A stretch of DNA of 64,000 nt. It comes from Sphingomonadaceae bacterium. Lineage in GTDB: Bacteria > Pseudomonadota > Alphaproteobacteria > Sphingomonadales > Sphingomonadaceae. Both the position numbers and the translations under genes were made by a program. A model generated the notes under the pieces. That model made no database searches, was not told the DNA's origin, and saw nothing but the letters and a program-made list of their open reading frames with translations. The stretch lies in the NCBI GenBank assembly GCA_016000085.1, contig JAECRT010000001.1:154285-218284 (forward strand). Reading direction: 5' to 3'. Every line of letters starts with the position of its first letter. Within the stretch, counting starts at the first letter, position 1. Positions 18,445 to 26,556 of this stretch are shown here, one piece after another.

Positions 18445-20046
18445 TCACATCCTGAAGATGCCGAACTGCGCACGATCGGCGATCGGCGCGTTCAGCGTTG
18501 CGGCAAAGGCGAGGCCCAGCACATTGCGGGTCTGGGCGGGATCGATGATGCCATCGTCCCATAGGCGCGACGTCGCATAATATGGGTTGCCTTCATCCTC
18601 ATATTTCTGGCGGATCGGCGCCTTGAAGGCTTCGGCCTGTTCCGGCGTCCATTGCGCGGCGTCACGATGCACCGTCGCCAGCACGCTCGCCGCCTGTTCG
18701 CCACCCATCACCGATATCCGCGCATTGGGCCATGTGAACAGGAAGCGAGGTTGATAGGCGCGGCCACACATGCCGTAATTGCCCGCGCCAAAGCTGCCGC
18801 CGATCAGTACGGTGATTTTGGGCACATTCGCCGTGGCGACCGCCATCACCAGCTTTGCGCCATTCTTTGCAATGCCTTCTGCTTCATATTTGCCACCGAC
18901 CATGAAGCCGGAAATATTCTGAAGGAACAGTAGCGGTATGCGCCGTTGGCAGGCGAGTTCGATGAAATGTGCGCCCTTTAGCGCGCTTTCGCTGAACAGC
19001 ACGCCATTATTGGCGAGGATGGCGACCGGCATCCCCCAGATATGGGCAAAGCCGCAAACCAGCGTCGTGCCGTACAGCGCCTTGAACTCGTGAAATTCGC
19101 TGCCGTCGACGATGCGACTGATAACCTCTCGGACATCATAGGGCGCGCGTACATCCTGGGGGATGATGCCGTATAATTCCTGCGGATCATATTTGGGGGC
19201 TTGCGGCTCCCGCATGTTGAGGTCGATCGAAGGCGCGGGTTGCAAGGTGGAAATGATGTCGCGCACGATTGTCAGCGCATGTTCGTCATTTTCCGCGACA
19301 TGATCGACCACGCCCGACCGGCGGCCATGCAGGTCGCCCCCGCCGAGATCCTCTGCGCTGATGACCTCCCCCGTCGCCGCCTGTACCAGAGGCGGCCCGG
19401 CGAGGAAAATCGTGCCCTGATTGCGCACTATCACGGTTTCATCGGACATGGCTGGCACATAGGCGCCGCCCGCTGTGCAACTGCCCATGACGCAGGCGAT
19501 CTGGGGAATGCCGCGCGCGGACATTTGCGCCTGATTGTAGAAGATGCGACCGAAATGCTCGCGATCGGGGAAGACTTCGGCCTGATTGGGCAGGTTTGCG
19601 CCGCCGCTGTCGACCAAATAGACGCAGGGCAACTGGTTTTCGAGCGCGATTTCCTGCGCGCGCAGATGCTTTTTCACGGTCAGGGGGAAGTAGGTTCCCC
19701 CTTTCACCGTCGCATCGTTGCAGCCGATCATCACCTGTCGCCCCGACACTCGCCCAATTCCGGCGATCAGCCCAGCGCCAGGCACTTCGTCACCATAGAG
19801 CCCGTTGGCGGCCAGCTGGCCCACTTCCAGAAAGGGCGAGCCGGGGTCGAGCAGATGTTCGACGCGATCACGCGGCAACAGCTTGCCACGCGCGATATGC
19901 TTGTCGCGGGCGCTGGCGGAGCCGCCTTGTGCGGCATCCGCGACAATGCTGCGCAATTGACTGGCAAGCGCTTCATTATGGGCGAAATTCGCGCGGAAAG
20001 CGTCGCTGTCGGGCGAGATGTTCGATGTGAGGACGGGCGCGCTCAT
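18445..20046 (-). CDS. liuB: Methylcrotonyl-CoA carboxylase carboxyltransferase (beta) subunit
   Basis: 533 aa from ATG 20046 ([20 protein letters not shown]). The track ORF is longer because the frame stays open through the ivd gene. It has two crotonase-like halves: [25 protein letters not shown] in the first, and [20 protein letters not shown] with [23 protein letters not shown] in the second, the latter matching MccB. It transfers carboxyl from biotin to 3-methylcrotonyl-CoA. It overlaps ivd by ATGA and precedes the alpha subunit, the usual liu operon order. Confidence 0.92.
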   Translation of the reverse strand: MSAPVLTSNISPDSDAFRANFAHNEALASQLRSIVADAAQGGSASARDKHIARGKLLPRDRVEHLLDPGSPFLEVGQLAANGLYGDEVPGAGLIAGIGRVSGRQVMIGCNDATVKGGTYFPLTVKKHLRAQEIALENQLPCVYLVDSGGANLPNQAEVFPDREHFGRIFYNQAQMSARGIPQIACVMGSCTAGGAYVPAMSDETVIVRNQGTIFLAGPPLVQAATGEVISAEDLGGGDLHGRRSGVVDHVAENDEHALTIVRDIISTLQPAPSIDLNMREPQAPKYDPQELYGIIPQDVRAPYDVREVISRIVDGSEFHEFKALYGTTLVCGFAHIWGMPVAILANNGVLFSESALKGAHFIELACQRRIPLLFLQNISGFMVGGKYEAEGIAKNGAKLVMAVATANVPKITVLIGGSFGAGNYGMCGRAYQPRFLFTWPNARISVMGGEQAASVLATVHRDAAQWTPEQAEAFKAPIRQKYEDEGNPYYATSRLWDDGIIDPAQTRNVLGLAFAATLNAPIADRAQFGIFRM

Positions 20047-21191
20047 GCCCCGATCAATTCCCGGCCGATCAACATGCGGCGAATTTCGTTCGTGCCTGCG
20101 CCGATGTCCAGCAGTTTGGCATCGCGCATGAAGCGTTCCACCGGCCAGTCCTTGGTATAGCCCGCGCCGCCCAGCGCCTGCACCGCTTCGAGCGCGGTCT
20201 TCATCGCATTTTCGCTCGCCAGCAGGATCGCGCCCGCCGCATCGAAGCGCGTCGTCTTGCCCGCGTCGCAGGCGCGCGCCACCGCATAGACATAGGCGCG
20301 CGCGGAGTTCAGCGCGACATACATGTCGGCGATCTTCGCCTGCATCAACTGGAAGGCGCCGATCGGCTTGCCGAACTGCTTGCGCTCGCGGACATAGGGC
20401 AGCACGACATCGAGGCACGCCTGCATGATGCCAAGCTGAATACCCGACAGGACCGTGCGTTCATAATCCAGCCCCGACATCAGGATGCCGACGCCGCCAT
20501 TGAGCGGGCCCATGATATTATCTTCTGGTACTTCGCAATCCTCGAACACCAGTTCGGCGGTGGGCGATCCGCGCATCCCCATCTTCGCGATCTTCTGGCC
20601 GATCGAAAAGCCCTTCATATCCTTTTCGATGAGGAAGGTGCTGATGCCCTTCGACCCCTCGCCTGTCTTGGCATAAACCACGAGCGTGTCGGCATAGGCC
20701 GCGTTGGTGATCCAGAATTTGGTGCCGTTGAGGATATAACGATCCCCCTTTTTCTCCGCCTTGAGCTTCATCGACACGACGTCCGACCCCGCGCCCGCTT
20801 CGGACATGGCCAGAGAGCCGACATGCTCGCCGGAAATCAGCTTGGGAAGATATCTCGCCTTTTGCGCTTCATTGCCCCAGCGCCGGATCTGGTTGACGCA
20901 CAGATTGGAGTGGGCGCCGTAGCTGAGGCCGATCGATGCCGATGCGCGCGCGACTTCTTCCTGCGCGACGACATGTTCCAGATAGCCGAGGCCCAGACCA
21001 CCATATGTTTCTTCCACGGTGATGCCATGCAGGCCCAGCGCACCCATTTCGGGCCAGAGTTCGCGCGGGAACCAATCCTTTTCATCAATCTCCGCAGCCA
21101 ACGGCGCGATCTTGTCGGTGGAAAAACGCGCGGCGCTCTCACGGATCATATCCGCATTGTCGCCCAGCCCGAAATCGAAATCGGTCATCAA
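20043..21191 (-). CDS. liuA: Isovaleryl-CoA dehydrogenase
   Basis: 382 aa, family length. Motifs include [17 protein letters not shown] for FAD/substrate binding, [19 protein letters not shown] in the middle domain, and the C-terminal [35 protein letters not shown] with the glycine-rich end typical of Ivd. It oxidises isovaleryl-CoA to 3-methylcrotonyl-CoA and passes electrons to ETF. It is the first gene of the leucine catabolic operon and is divergent from a LysR gene, 86 bp away. Confidence 0.93.
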   Translation of the reverse strand: MMTDFDFGLGDNADMIRESAARFSTDKIAPLAAEIDEKDWFPRELWPEMGALGLHGITVEETYGGLGLGYLEHVVAQEEVARASASIGLSYGAHSNLCVNQIRRWGNEAQKARYLPKLISGEHVGSLAMSEAGAGSDVVSMKLKAEKKGDRYILNGTKFWITNAAYADTLVVYAKTGEGSKGISTFLIEKDMKGFSIGQKIAKMGMRGSPTAELVFEDCEVPEDNIMGPLNGGVGILMSGLDYERTVLSGIQLGIMQACLDVVLPYVRERKQFGKPIGAFQLMQAKIADMYVALNSARAYVYAVARACDAGKTTRFDAAGAILLASENAMKTALEAVQALGGAGYTKDWPVERFMRDAKLLDIGAGTNEIRRMLIGRELIGA

Positions 21192-21260
21192 TCGCTCTCC
21201 TTTGGTACAGGGATAGCAAGGGATGCCGGATATTAAAATTGAAAGTTTCTTTTACCCAGC

Positions 21261-21277
21261 TATAGATACTATCTATA
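21261..21277. promoter_or_regulatory. 17-bp perfect palindrome between ivd and lysR
   Basis: TATAGATA-C-TATCTATA is fully symmetric and abuts the ATG of the LysR gene at 21278. It contains the T-N11-A pattern expected of LysR sites. Its place between the divergent genes suggests autoregulation and control of the leucine operon. Confidence 0.6.
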
Positions 21278-22156
21278 ATGGAACGCTATCTCCTTCGCTA
21301 TTTTCTGGCGGTCGTCGATCAGGGAAGTTTCTCGCGCGCGGCCGCCCATTGCAACGTGTCGCAACCATCGCTGTCGGTCGGGATCGCGAAGCTGGAGAGC
21401 GCGCTGGAAACACAGCTTTTTTTCCGATCGAACCAGCGCATGCAGTTGACCCGCGCTGGCACGCGCCTGCTGGGCTATGCTCGCCGGATCGAGGCGGAGT
21501 TTAATTCCGCGCAGAGGGCGGTCGCCGAGGAAATGGGCGAGCAGAAGCTGCATTGTCGTCTGGGCGTCCTGCACAGCGTGCCCGGCGCCATCATCGCGGC
21601 GGCAATAGCGGGCCTGCCTGCCGCCGAACGCGTCGGGATCGAAATCGTCTATGGTTCCGAGCGCGACCTTGCAGGGAAACTGGATCGCGGCAGGATCGAC
21701 GTCGCCCTGTCCCTGACGGATCGGGGTGGCAGCCGTTTCATCGAACAGCCCCTGATGCAGGAAAGCTATGCGATCGCCATTGCGGCATCGCATCCCCTCG
21801 CCGATCGCGCGGAGATCGCCGCGGAAGAGATCGCCAGCGAGACGATGATCGTGCGTCGACATTGCGAGGTGCTGCCCGACACCAGCCGACATTTCACCGA
21901 GCGGGGAGTGCGCCCGCCCTTCGCGCTTCGTTGCACCAACGACGAGCGTGTGTTGCAGATGGTCGCGGTCGGGCTGGGCCTGACCGTCATGCCGACCAGC
22001 TATGTCCATCCCGGTGTCGCGCGACCGCGCCTGTCAGGCTTTACCATCAGCCGGTCCATCGGCTTCCTCTTCAGCCGTCATAGCGCCTATATTCGCGAGG
22101 ATAGTCCATCCCTGCTGTCAGGGATCGAAACCCTGCTCACCGATGGGCGCGCTTGA
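21278..22156 (+). CDS. LysR family regulator divergent from the leucine operon
   Basis: 292 aa. The winged HTH is at the N terminus (LLRYFLAVVDQGSFSRAAAHCNVSQPSLSVGIAKLE, quoted in part), then a linker helix and a periplasmic-binding-like effector domain. The ATG follows the palindrome directly, leaving no room for a normal leader with a Shine-Dalgarno; the next in-frame ATG is far inside the HTH. It probably senses an intermediate of isovalerate or leucine breakdown. Many Liu operons use MerR-type LiuR instead, so this is a different control scheme. Confidence 0.9.
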   Translation: MERYLLRYFLAVVDQGSFSRAAAHCNVSQPSLSVGIAKLESALETQLFFRSNQRMQLTRAGTRLLGYARRIEAEFNSAQRAVAEEMGEQKLHCRLGVLHSVPGAIIAAAIAGLPAAERVGIEIVYGSERDLAGKLDRGRIDVALSLTDRGGSRFIEQPLMQESYAIAIAASHPLADRAEIAAEEIASETMIVRRHCEVLPDTSRHFTERGVRPPFALRCTNDERVLQMVAVGLGLTVMPTSYVHPGVARPRLSGFTISRSIGFLFSRHSAYIREDSPSLLSGIETLLTDGRA

Positions 22157-22166
22157 CCGCGCGGTC
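22155..22166. terminator. Possible weak terminator between convergent lysR and marR
   Basis: GACCGCGCGGTC is a perfect 12-bp palindrome starting on the LysR stop codon and followed by GGCTTT. It lies in the 19-bp gap between convergent genes. The stem is short, so termination is only a possibility. Confidence 0.3.
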
Positions 22167-22175
22167 GGCTTTGGA

Positions 22176-22673
22176 TCAATCAGGAAGGGCCAAGTGCGCG
22201 GTCACGCGATCGGACCATGGGCAGACGTCGAGCGCGTCTTCGAGGCGGTCGAGCAGCCTTACCAAATCCCCCGCTTCGGCGTTCAATTCCTCGGCGCTGT
22301 CGCTCAAAGCCCTCCAGAGCGGCGCAAGCGACGCGACGAGACTATCACCCTGCGGCGTGAGCGAAAGCAGTCGACGCCGGGCGTCGGCCGGATCGCTCAT
22401 AGCGTGAATCAACCTCTCGCCTTCAAGCGCGCGCCTGGCCTGGCTGACCGAAACATGCGTGACGCTCAGCGCCTCGGCGATCTCGCCGACAGTCATCGGG
22501 CCGTTCATAATAATCTGGTTGAGGATGCCGAACCAGCGCTGCTCGAAACGAACGCCCTGTGCCGCATAGATTTGCGCCGTTTCACGATCGAGCCGTTCGG
22601 ACAGTCGGCGAATGCGTGCGCCAAGGGCTGAAGCGCCCGCCGCCCGGCTATAATCGCCCCGCCTTTCCGTCAT
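22176..22673 (-). CDS. MarR family regulator
   Basis: 165 aa from ATG 22673, which overlaps the hydrolase stop as ATGA; ATG 22679 is the alternative. The winged HTH region reads RWFGILNQIIMNGPMTVGEIAEALSVTHVSVSQARRALEGERLI, followed by the wing DPADARRRLLSLTPQG. It is translationally coupled to the serine hydrolase upstream and probably binds the 16-bp inverted repeat before that gene, controlling the operon it belongs to. The ligand is unknown. Confidence 0.87.
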   Translation of the reverse strand: MTERRGDYSRAAGASALGARIRRLSERLDRETAQIYAAQGVRFEQRWFGILNQIIMNGPMTVGEIAEALSVTHVSVSQARRALEGERLIHAMSDPADARRRLLSLTPQGDSLVASLAPLWRALSDSAEELNAEAGDLVRLLDRLEDALDVCPWSDRVTAHLALPD

Positions 22674-23860
22674 GCCCATGGCTCGAAAAGGAGCTTTTCG
22701 GCGATAGCCTTGATCGCAGCCTTGCTCGCTGAGGTGGCCGAAGCATTGGTGAATATCGCCACCCCAGTCTTGGAGGCAGGATTAAGATAGACCGCGGTGA
22801 ATACGCCGGGATCTCCGCCCCAATGGTTGATCCGACGCTGGTTCGGACCGCCAGATTCCATCCATCCCAGCCCCTGCCCGCTCACCCAGGACGGCAAGCC
22901 GGACGGCGCACGCATGGTCAGCATCTCCGCCTGATTGGCCGCAGTCAGTATCCGGGTGGCGCCAGCCGATCCTCCATTGGCTGCCGCAGCGACGAAGGGC
23001 ATGAAGCCTGCGATGGAAGCGCGCAGCATGCCCACCGGAAAATCGGGAAAGCCGACAGGTTCCGTGGGGACTATCCGATCATCGACAATATCGTAGGGGG
23101 TAGCCATCAACGACGCGGGGACGCCCGCGATGGTCCAGGAGATGTGCCGCATGCCAAGGGGTTCGAAGATCCGGCGTTGCGTGAACGCACGAAAATCCTC
23201 TCCCGCGACGCGCCCGCCCAGATAGCCGAGCAGCGCGTAACCGACATTGCAATAATCATAGGCTGAACCCGGCGCCGCCGGTGCAAAACTGCCTGTCGCA
23301 GAATAATGTTTCCCGCCCGGCACGAGATAGTCCGTGAGGAAAGTCCTGAGCGCCAATGGCGAATCCCGGCCCGGCGTCCGAAAATCGACTTTATAATAGG
23401 TTTCATCCGAAATGCCCGACACATGCATCAGAAGATGCCGCACCGTGATGGCGGTATCGGGATGCGCGGGGTTTACAACACTGAAATCGAGATAGCGATT
23501 GACGGGCGCGTCAAGATCGATCCGCCCCGCTTGAACCAGCATCATGATCGCCGTCGCTGTCACGACCTTGGTGACGGAGGCGAGGTGGAACATCGTGTCG
23601 GTCGTCACACGCCGATGTTGTGCGAGATTGGCAAAGCCATATCCCCGCGCCATAAGAACCTTGCCCGCCCGAGCCACCCCTATCGCCATGCCGGGGATCA
23701 TGCCTCTTTGAAGTTGCGTCTTCAAAAAGCGGTCCAATGCGTCTTCGCCCGCGCCCGCCTTCACGGCCAAGGCTGGCGTCGCCATGCCAACCATCGCGCC
23801 CACCAAAACCGCTCGCCGATTGAAAGAGAGGATTTGCGCAGGTCGATCGTAATCCGGCAT
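22670..23860 (-). CDS. Serine hydrolase, class C beta-lactamase/esterase fold, exported
   Basis: 396 aa from ATG 23860, chosen because GGAG lies about 8 nt upstream; the track start at 23890 lacks this. The N terminus has NRRAVLVGAMVGMATPALA, a signal peptide with a double arginine. The catalytic SxxK is SVTK in FHLASVTKVVTATA, and the second motif is YCN in AYDYCNVGYALLGYLGG. Such proteins act as esterases, D-aminopeptidases or beta-lactamases. The KTG-like third motif is not evident; HWGG near the C terminus may stand in. Function beyond serine hydrolase is open. Confidence 0.85.
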   Translation of the reverse strand: MPDYDRPAQILSFNRRAVLVGAMVGMATPALAVKAGAGEDALDRFLKTQLQRGMIPGMAIGVARAGKVLMARGYGFANLAQHRRVTTDTMFHLASVTKVVTATAIMMLVQAGRIDLDAPVNRYLDFSVVNPAHPDTAITVRHLLMHVSGISDETYYKVDFRTPGRDSPLALRTFLTDYLVPGGKHYSATGSFAPAAPGSAYDYCNVGYALLGYLGGRVAGEDFRAFTQRRIFEPLGMRHISWTIAGVPASLMATPYDIVDDRIVPTEPVGFPDFPVGMLRASIAGFMPFVAAAANGGSAGATRILTAANQAEMLTMRAPSGLPSWVSGQGLGWMESGGPNQRRINHWGGDPGVFTAVYLNPASKTGVAIFTNASATSASKAAIKAIAEKLLFEPWA

Positions 23861-23880
23861 AGCAAGTCTCCAACCCATAT

Positions 23881-23896
23881 ATGTAGGCACTTACAT
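23881..23896. promoter_or_regulatory. Probable MarR operator before the serine hydrolase-marR operon
   Basis: ATGTAGGCACTTACAT has arms ATGTA/TACAT around a 6-bp centre and matches 6 of 7 positions when extended. It lies 20 bp upstream of the hydrolase start, the size and place expected for a MarR dimer site. Confidence 0.5.
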
Positions 23897-24063
23897 TATT
23901 AATCGCGGCAGGAAATGCCAGCGTTCATTTCACTCTGGCGTGAGAGCCGACGGTGATGCCCCACGCCAGACAGCCATTGTGCGACGATCTTCGCACGCCG
24001 CATGGCGGACAGAGGTAGAAGCTGTTACAGGCCCGGCGATAATTCACGTAGGAATTCGCAAAA

Positions 24064-24408
24064 ATGCTGGCGACGATTCAACCAAGCGCGACGTTTAAGG
24101 AAAATCTTCAACAATTACCGCCCGTCGATGGTGTGCAACGCATCGACATCGTCGACGAGAATGGCTCTGTCATCGCCAGCATCGAAAATCAGCCTGGCAA
24201 GCAAGGCTCGCTTGCGGTCTATCAATATCTCAAGCAGCTATTTGGCATGTTGGATGACAAGGCGGCCGACTACGGCCTGGCCTTGTTCGCCGAACACACA
24301 GTGGACGCGCGTAACCGCCCCGGCGCGCATCCCAATATCGACCGCTTGCTTGCGATTGTTGCTGGCGCTGCTCCACTCACTATCGAAGTCATTCCCGCCA
24401 GCCAGTGA
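24064..24408 (+). CDS. Conserved hypothetical protein, probably DUF2322 family
   Basis: 114 aa, soluble, with no signal peptide. The stretch FKENLQQLPPVDGVQRIDIVDENGSVIASIENQPGKQGSLAVY (quoted in part) and the internal HPNIDRLL match my memory of the DUF2322 family of small proteobacterial proteins. This was not checked against a database. The start has AGGA about 10 nt upstream. The function is unknown. Neighbours are stress-type genes, which says little. Confidence 0.65.
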   Translation: MLATIQPSATFKENLQQLPPVDGVQRIDIVDENGSVIASIENQPGKQGSLAVYQYLKQLFGMLDDKAADYGLALFAEHTVDARNRPGAHPNIDRLLAIVAGAAPLTIEVIPASQ

Positions 24409-24555
24409 CCCGCTGCCAGGGATCGCTCTCTTTCTCGCGAAGTTGAAGGCATGTCGTTGGCGCTACACCCCTGATTATGGTCGTCAATATGGCCGGCGAT
24501 GTTGAAGCGCGCATGATTGTCGGAAATGTCGGTCTTGGCGTGGCTTAGGCCAATA

Positions 24556-24852
24556 TCAGCCCTGAGCCTTTTTCCGGCGGGTTTCCCAACCCTTCTTTGC
24601 GGCGGCCGATCGGCTCGCGGCGCTCTGGTTCGACCCGCCGATCCGGCCGCCTTTGCGCGAGGAGGCATGACTGTCATCCTTGCCTCGACCTGACACGGAT
24701 TTGTTGCCGCCGCCCGATTCCTTGTTCACGGTCGCCCAAGCGCGGCGTTCAGCCTCTTCCCTGGACACCCCACGATCCTCATAGCCTTCCTCGATATGCT
24801 CGGCCTTGCGCTTTTGCTTGTCGGTATAGCTGGACTTGTCACCGCGAGGCAT
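24556..24852 (-). CDS. KGG-repeat stress protein ('plasmid stabilization protein' in many annotations)
   Basis: 98 aa, very hydrophilic. It begins MPRGDKSSYTDKQKRKAEHIEEGYEDRG, contains AERRAWATVNKESGGG, then RKGGRIGG and a basic tail KKGWETRRKK. This layout is common to small alphaproteobacterial proteins labelled plasmid stabilisation or stress-induced, with no proven plasmid role. It is probably disordered and may bind DNA. Its partners at this locus include NHEJ genes, so a stress-survival role is a reasonable inference. Confidence 0.75.
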   Translation of the reverse strand: MPRGDKSSYTDKQKRKAEHIEEGYEDRGVSREEAERRAWATVNKESGGGNKSVSGRGKDDSHASSRKGGRIGGSNQSAASRSAAAKKGWETRRKKAQG

Positions 24853-25003
24853 GACGTTTCTCCTTTCGCTGAACTACAGCGCGCGCTTCGTCTTGCGACA
24901 ACAAGCATGGTCGCGGCCTGTTCCCATGAATGGCTTGAAACGCTTGCACTGTCCGTGGGGAAATTCCTTTCCCAATGCCTTCAGAGCACCGCCCGACGAT
25001 CGG

Positions 25004-26347
25004 CTAAAAGCTCGTCGTGAGATTGAATGATGCGTAGCGGGCCGTTGGCTTTGGCGGTGCATTGGGTGCATCACGCAGGAAATGCCCCTTGGCGAGAAGA
25101 AGCCCATTCACTTCCAGCCGCATTCGCGCGGGAAGCAGCCAATAGCGAACCCGCGCTTCGACCTGGTGGCCGGCAAAATCCCCCGATCGCGCCGTGGCAT
25201 CACGGACCCCAGTGGTCGAAAAACTGTCTTCGTCCGAAGCGAGCCACATCGCGCGGTAAACGCAGAACCAGTCCAGCCGTTTGGATGGAGTAGCCTCGAA
25301 CCGCACGCCGGGCGTGGCAATATTGGCGCGGCCAACAGCATTGTAGAGTCCCGCCGGGGCCAGGTCCGCACGGCGCATCCCAAACAACGTGTCGAACCGG
25401 CCATAGTGGCCGCCCCTTTTGTCACCGCTGGCGCGATCGAATTCGATGGACAGTCGGGGCTTCCATCTGCCTGCAAAGCTGTAACCTAAGTCAGCATGGA
25501 CGAAGGTTGCGCTGACGCTTTGAGATGACGCGTCCGGGGCGAGGCCACGACTGATATGGCCACTTTGATAGATTGCCTCCACTTCATAATCCACCGCGCC
25601 CATCGCCGGTTCGGCCATAATGCGCGCGCCGAATGTGTCGAGTGACCGGTCGCGCGTTGGTCGCCCCGGTGCATCACGCTCGCCCAGATGATAGTAGGAC
25701 AACTCGGCCATTGCGGAGCCTACAGCCTTGGTCTTGCTCACCAGTCCGCCCCACAGGACGAGATCGAAGCTTTCGCGATCAATCCTGACGGCATTGTCGC
25801 GTAGTGATGAAGCATCGTCAGGCAATCGGACCTGCGGCAGGCTGTAGATCAATGTCGCCTTGATGTCGTTATGTGCGACAACATCTACCCGCATGCCGGT
25901 ATAGCCATTGGTGGTGTTACGATAGTCATCGGCGGCGACCAGTCGCCTCGAACCCAGATTGAGCGTGAATCGCCCAGCCATAAGAGACAATTTCGTACCC
26001 TTGCCCAGCGGGTCGACAATGTCGGTCGCGATATAGGCCTGAACCAGTTCGAGTGCATTGACTTCGTTCGTGCTTATCGGCGTGCCATGGTCCGCGCCAT
26101 AAACGCGACTGTCGAACAGTTCGGCGCCCACCCTGATCGCGGCAGTGTGATATTCGGCCAGGATTTGTGTCCGGATGTTGGCCAGCCCATCGCTGCTGTC
26201 GAAACCGGCGCGCGCTTGCCCGTCGATCACTTCGTACCGCAGGCGAACACTGCCGCTGAGCTTGAACGGCGGCGACGTATCCGCAGCCTGAACCATGTTC
26301 GGGAAGGCCATCGCCAAAATGGTAAGGCAGGTGAATCGCGCAGGCAT
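25004..26347 (-). CDS. Outer-membrane porin-like protein, alginate export family
   Basis: 447 aa. A signal peptide (CLTILAMAFPNMVQAAD) leads into a beta-barrel with alternating hydrophobic strands from FKLSGSVRLRYEV to the C-terminal aromatic ASFNLTTSF. RFTLNLGSRRLVAADDYRNTTNGYTG resembles the alginate-export/AlgE-like porin family. It should form an outer-membrane channel for anionic or sugar-like solutes; an alginate role is not implied because no alginate genes are present. The start is MPARF with weak SD support. Confidence 0.8.
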   Translation of the reverse strand: MPARFTCLTILAMAFPNMVQAADTSPPFKLSGSVRLRYEVIDGQARAGFDSSDGLANIRTQILAEYHTAAIRVGAELFDSRVYGADHGTPISTNEVNALELVQAYIATDIVDPLGKGTKLSLMAGRFTLNLGSRRLVAADDYRNTTNGYTGMRVDVVAHNDIKATLIYSLPQVRLPDDASSLRDNAVRIDRESFDLVLWGGLVSKTKAVGSAMAELSYYHLGERDAPGRPTRDRSLDTFGARIMAEPAMGAVDYEVEAIYQSGHISRGLAPDASSQSVSATFVHADLGYSFAGRWKPRLSIEFDRASGDKRGGHYGRFDTLFGMRRADLAPAGLYNAVGRANIATPGVRFEATPSKRLDWFCVYRAMWLASDEDSFSTTGVRDATARSGDFAGHQVEARVRYWLLPARMRLEVNGLLLAKGHFLRDAPNAPPKPTARYASFNLTTSF

Positions 26348-26392
26348 GACGCGTCCTTCATAAAGACGCGATTCTTGGGCGGTTGCCTGAAG

Positions 26393-26409
26393 GGGGGATC
26401 GCAGCCCCC
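26393..26409. other. GC hairpin in the leader of the porin gene
   Basis: GGGGG-ATCGCAG-CCCCC can form a five-pair GC stem with a 7-base loop about 45-60 nt before the porin start codon. It could stabilise the mRNA or affect translation. No riboswitch core was recognised. Confidence 0.3.
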
Positions 26410-26556
26410 AGTTGCGCGTAAACCCAACCTTTGCTGTCTTGTCAATGCTGATGGTCAGCCGAAATTTGGCAAAAGGTTGTTGTGAATTGTCTTTGTTACT
26501 TCAGGCTGATTGCTACATTTCAGTTCCGGCGCGTCAGCCGCAGCCCGAAACACTGT

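Noticed and set aside
17771-20160. Long plus-strand ORFs across the carboxylase genes
   Set aside because: They lack ribosome sites and recognisable domains and lie opposite well-conserved liu genes.
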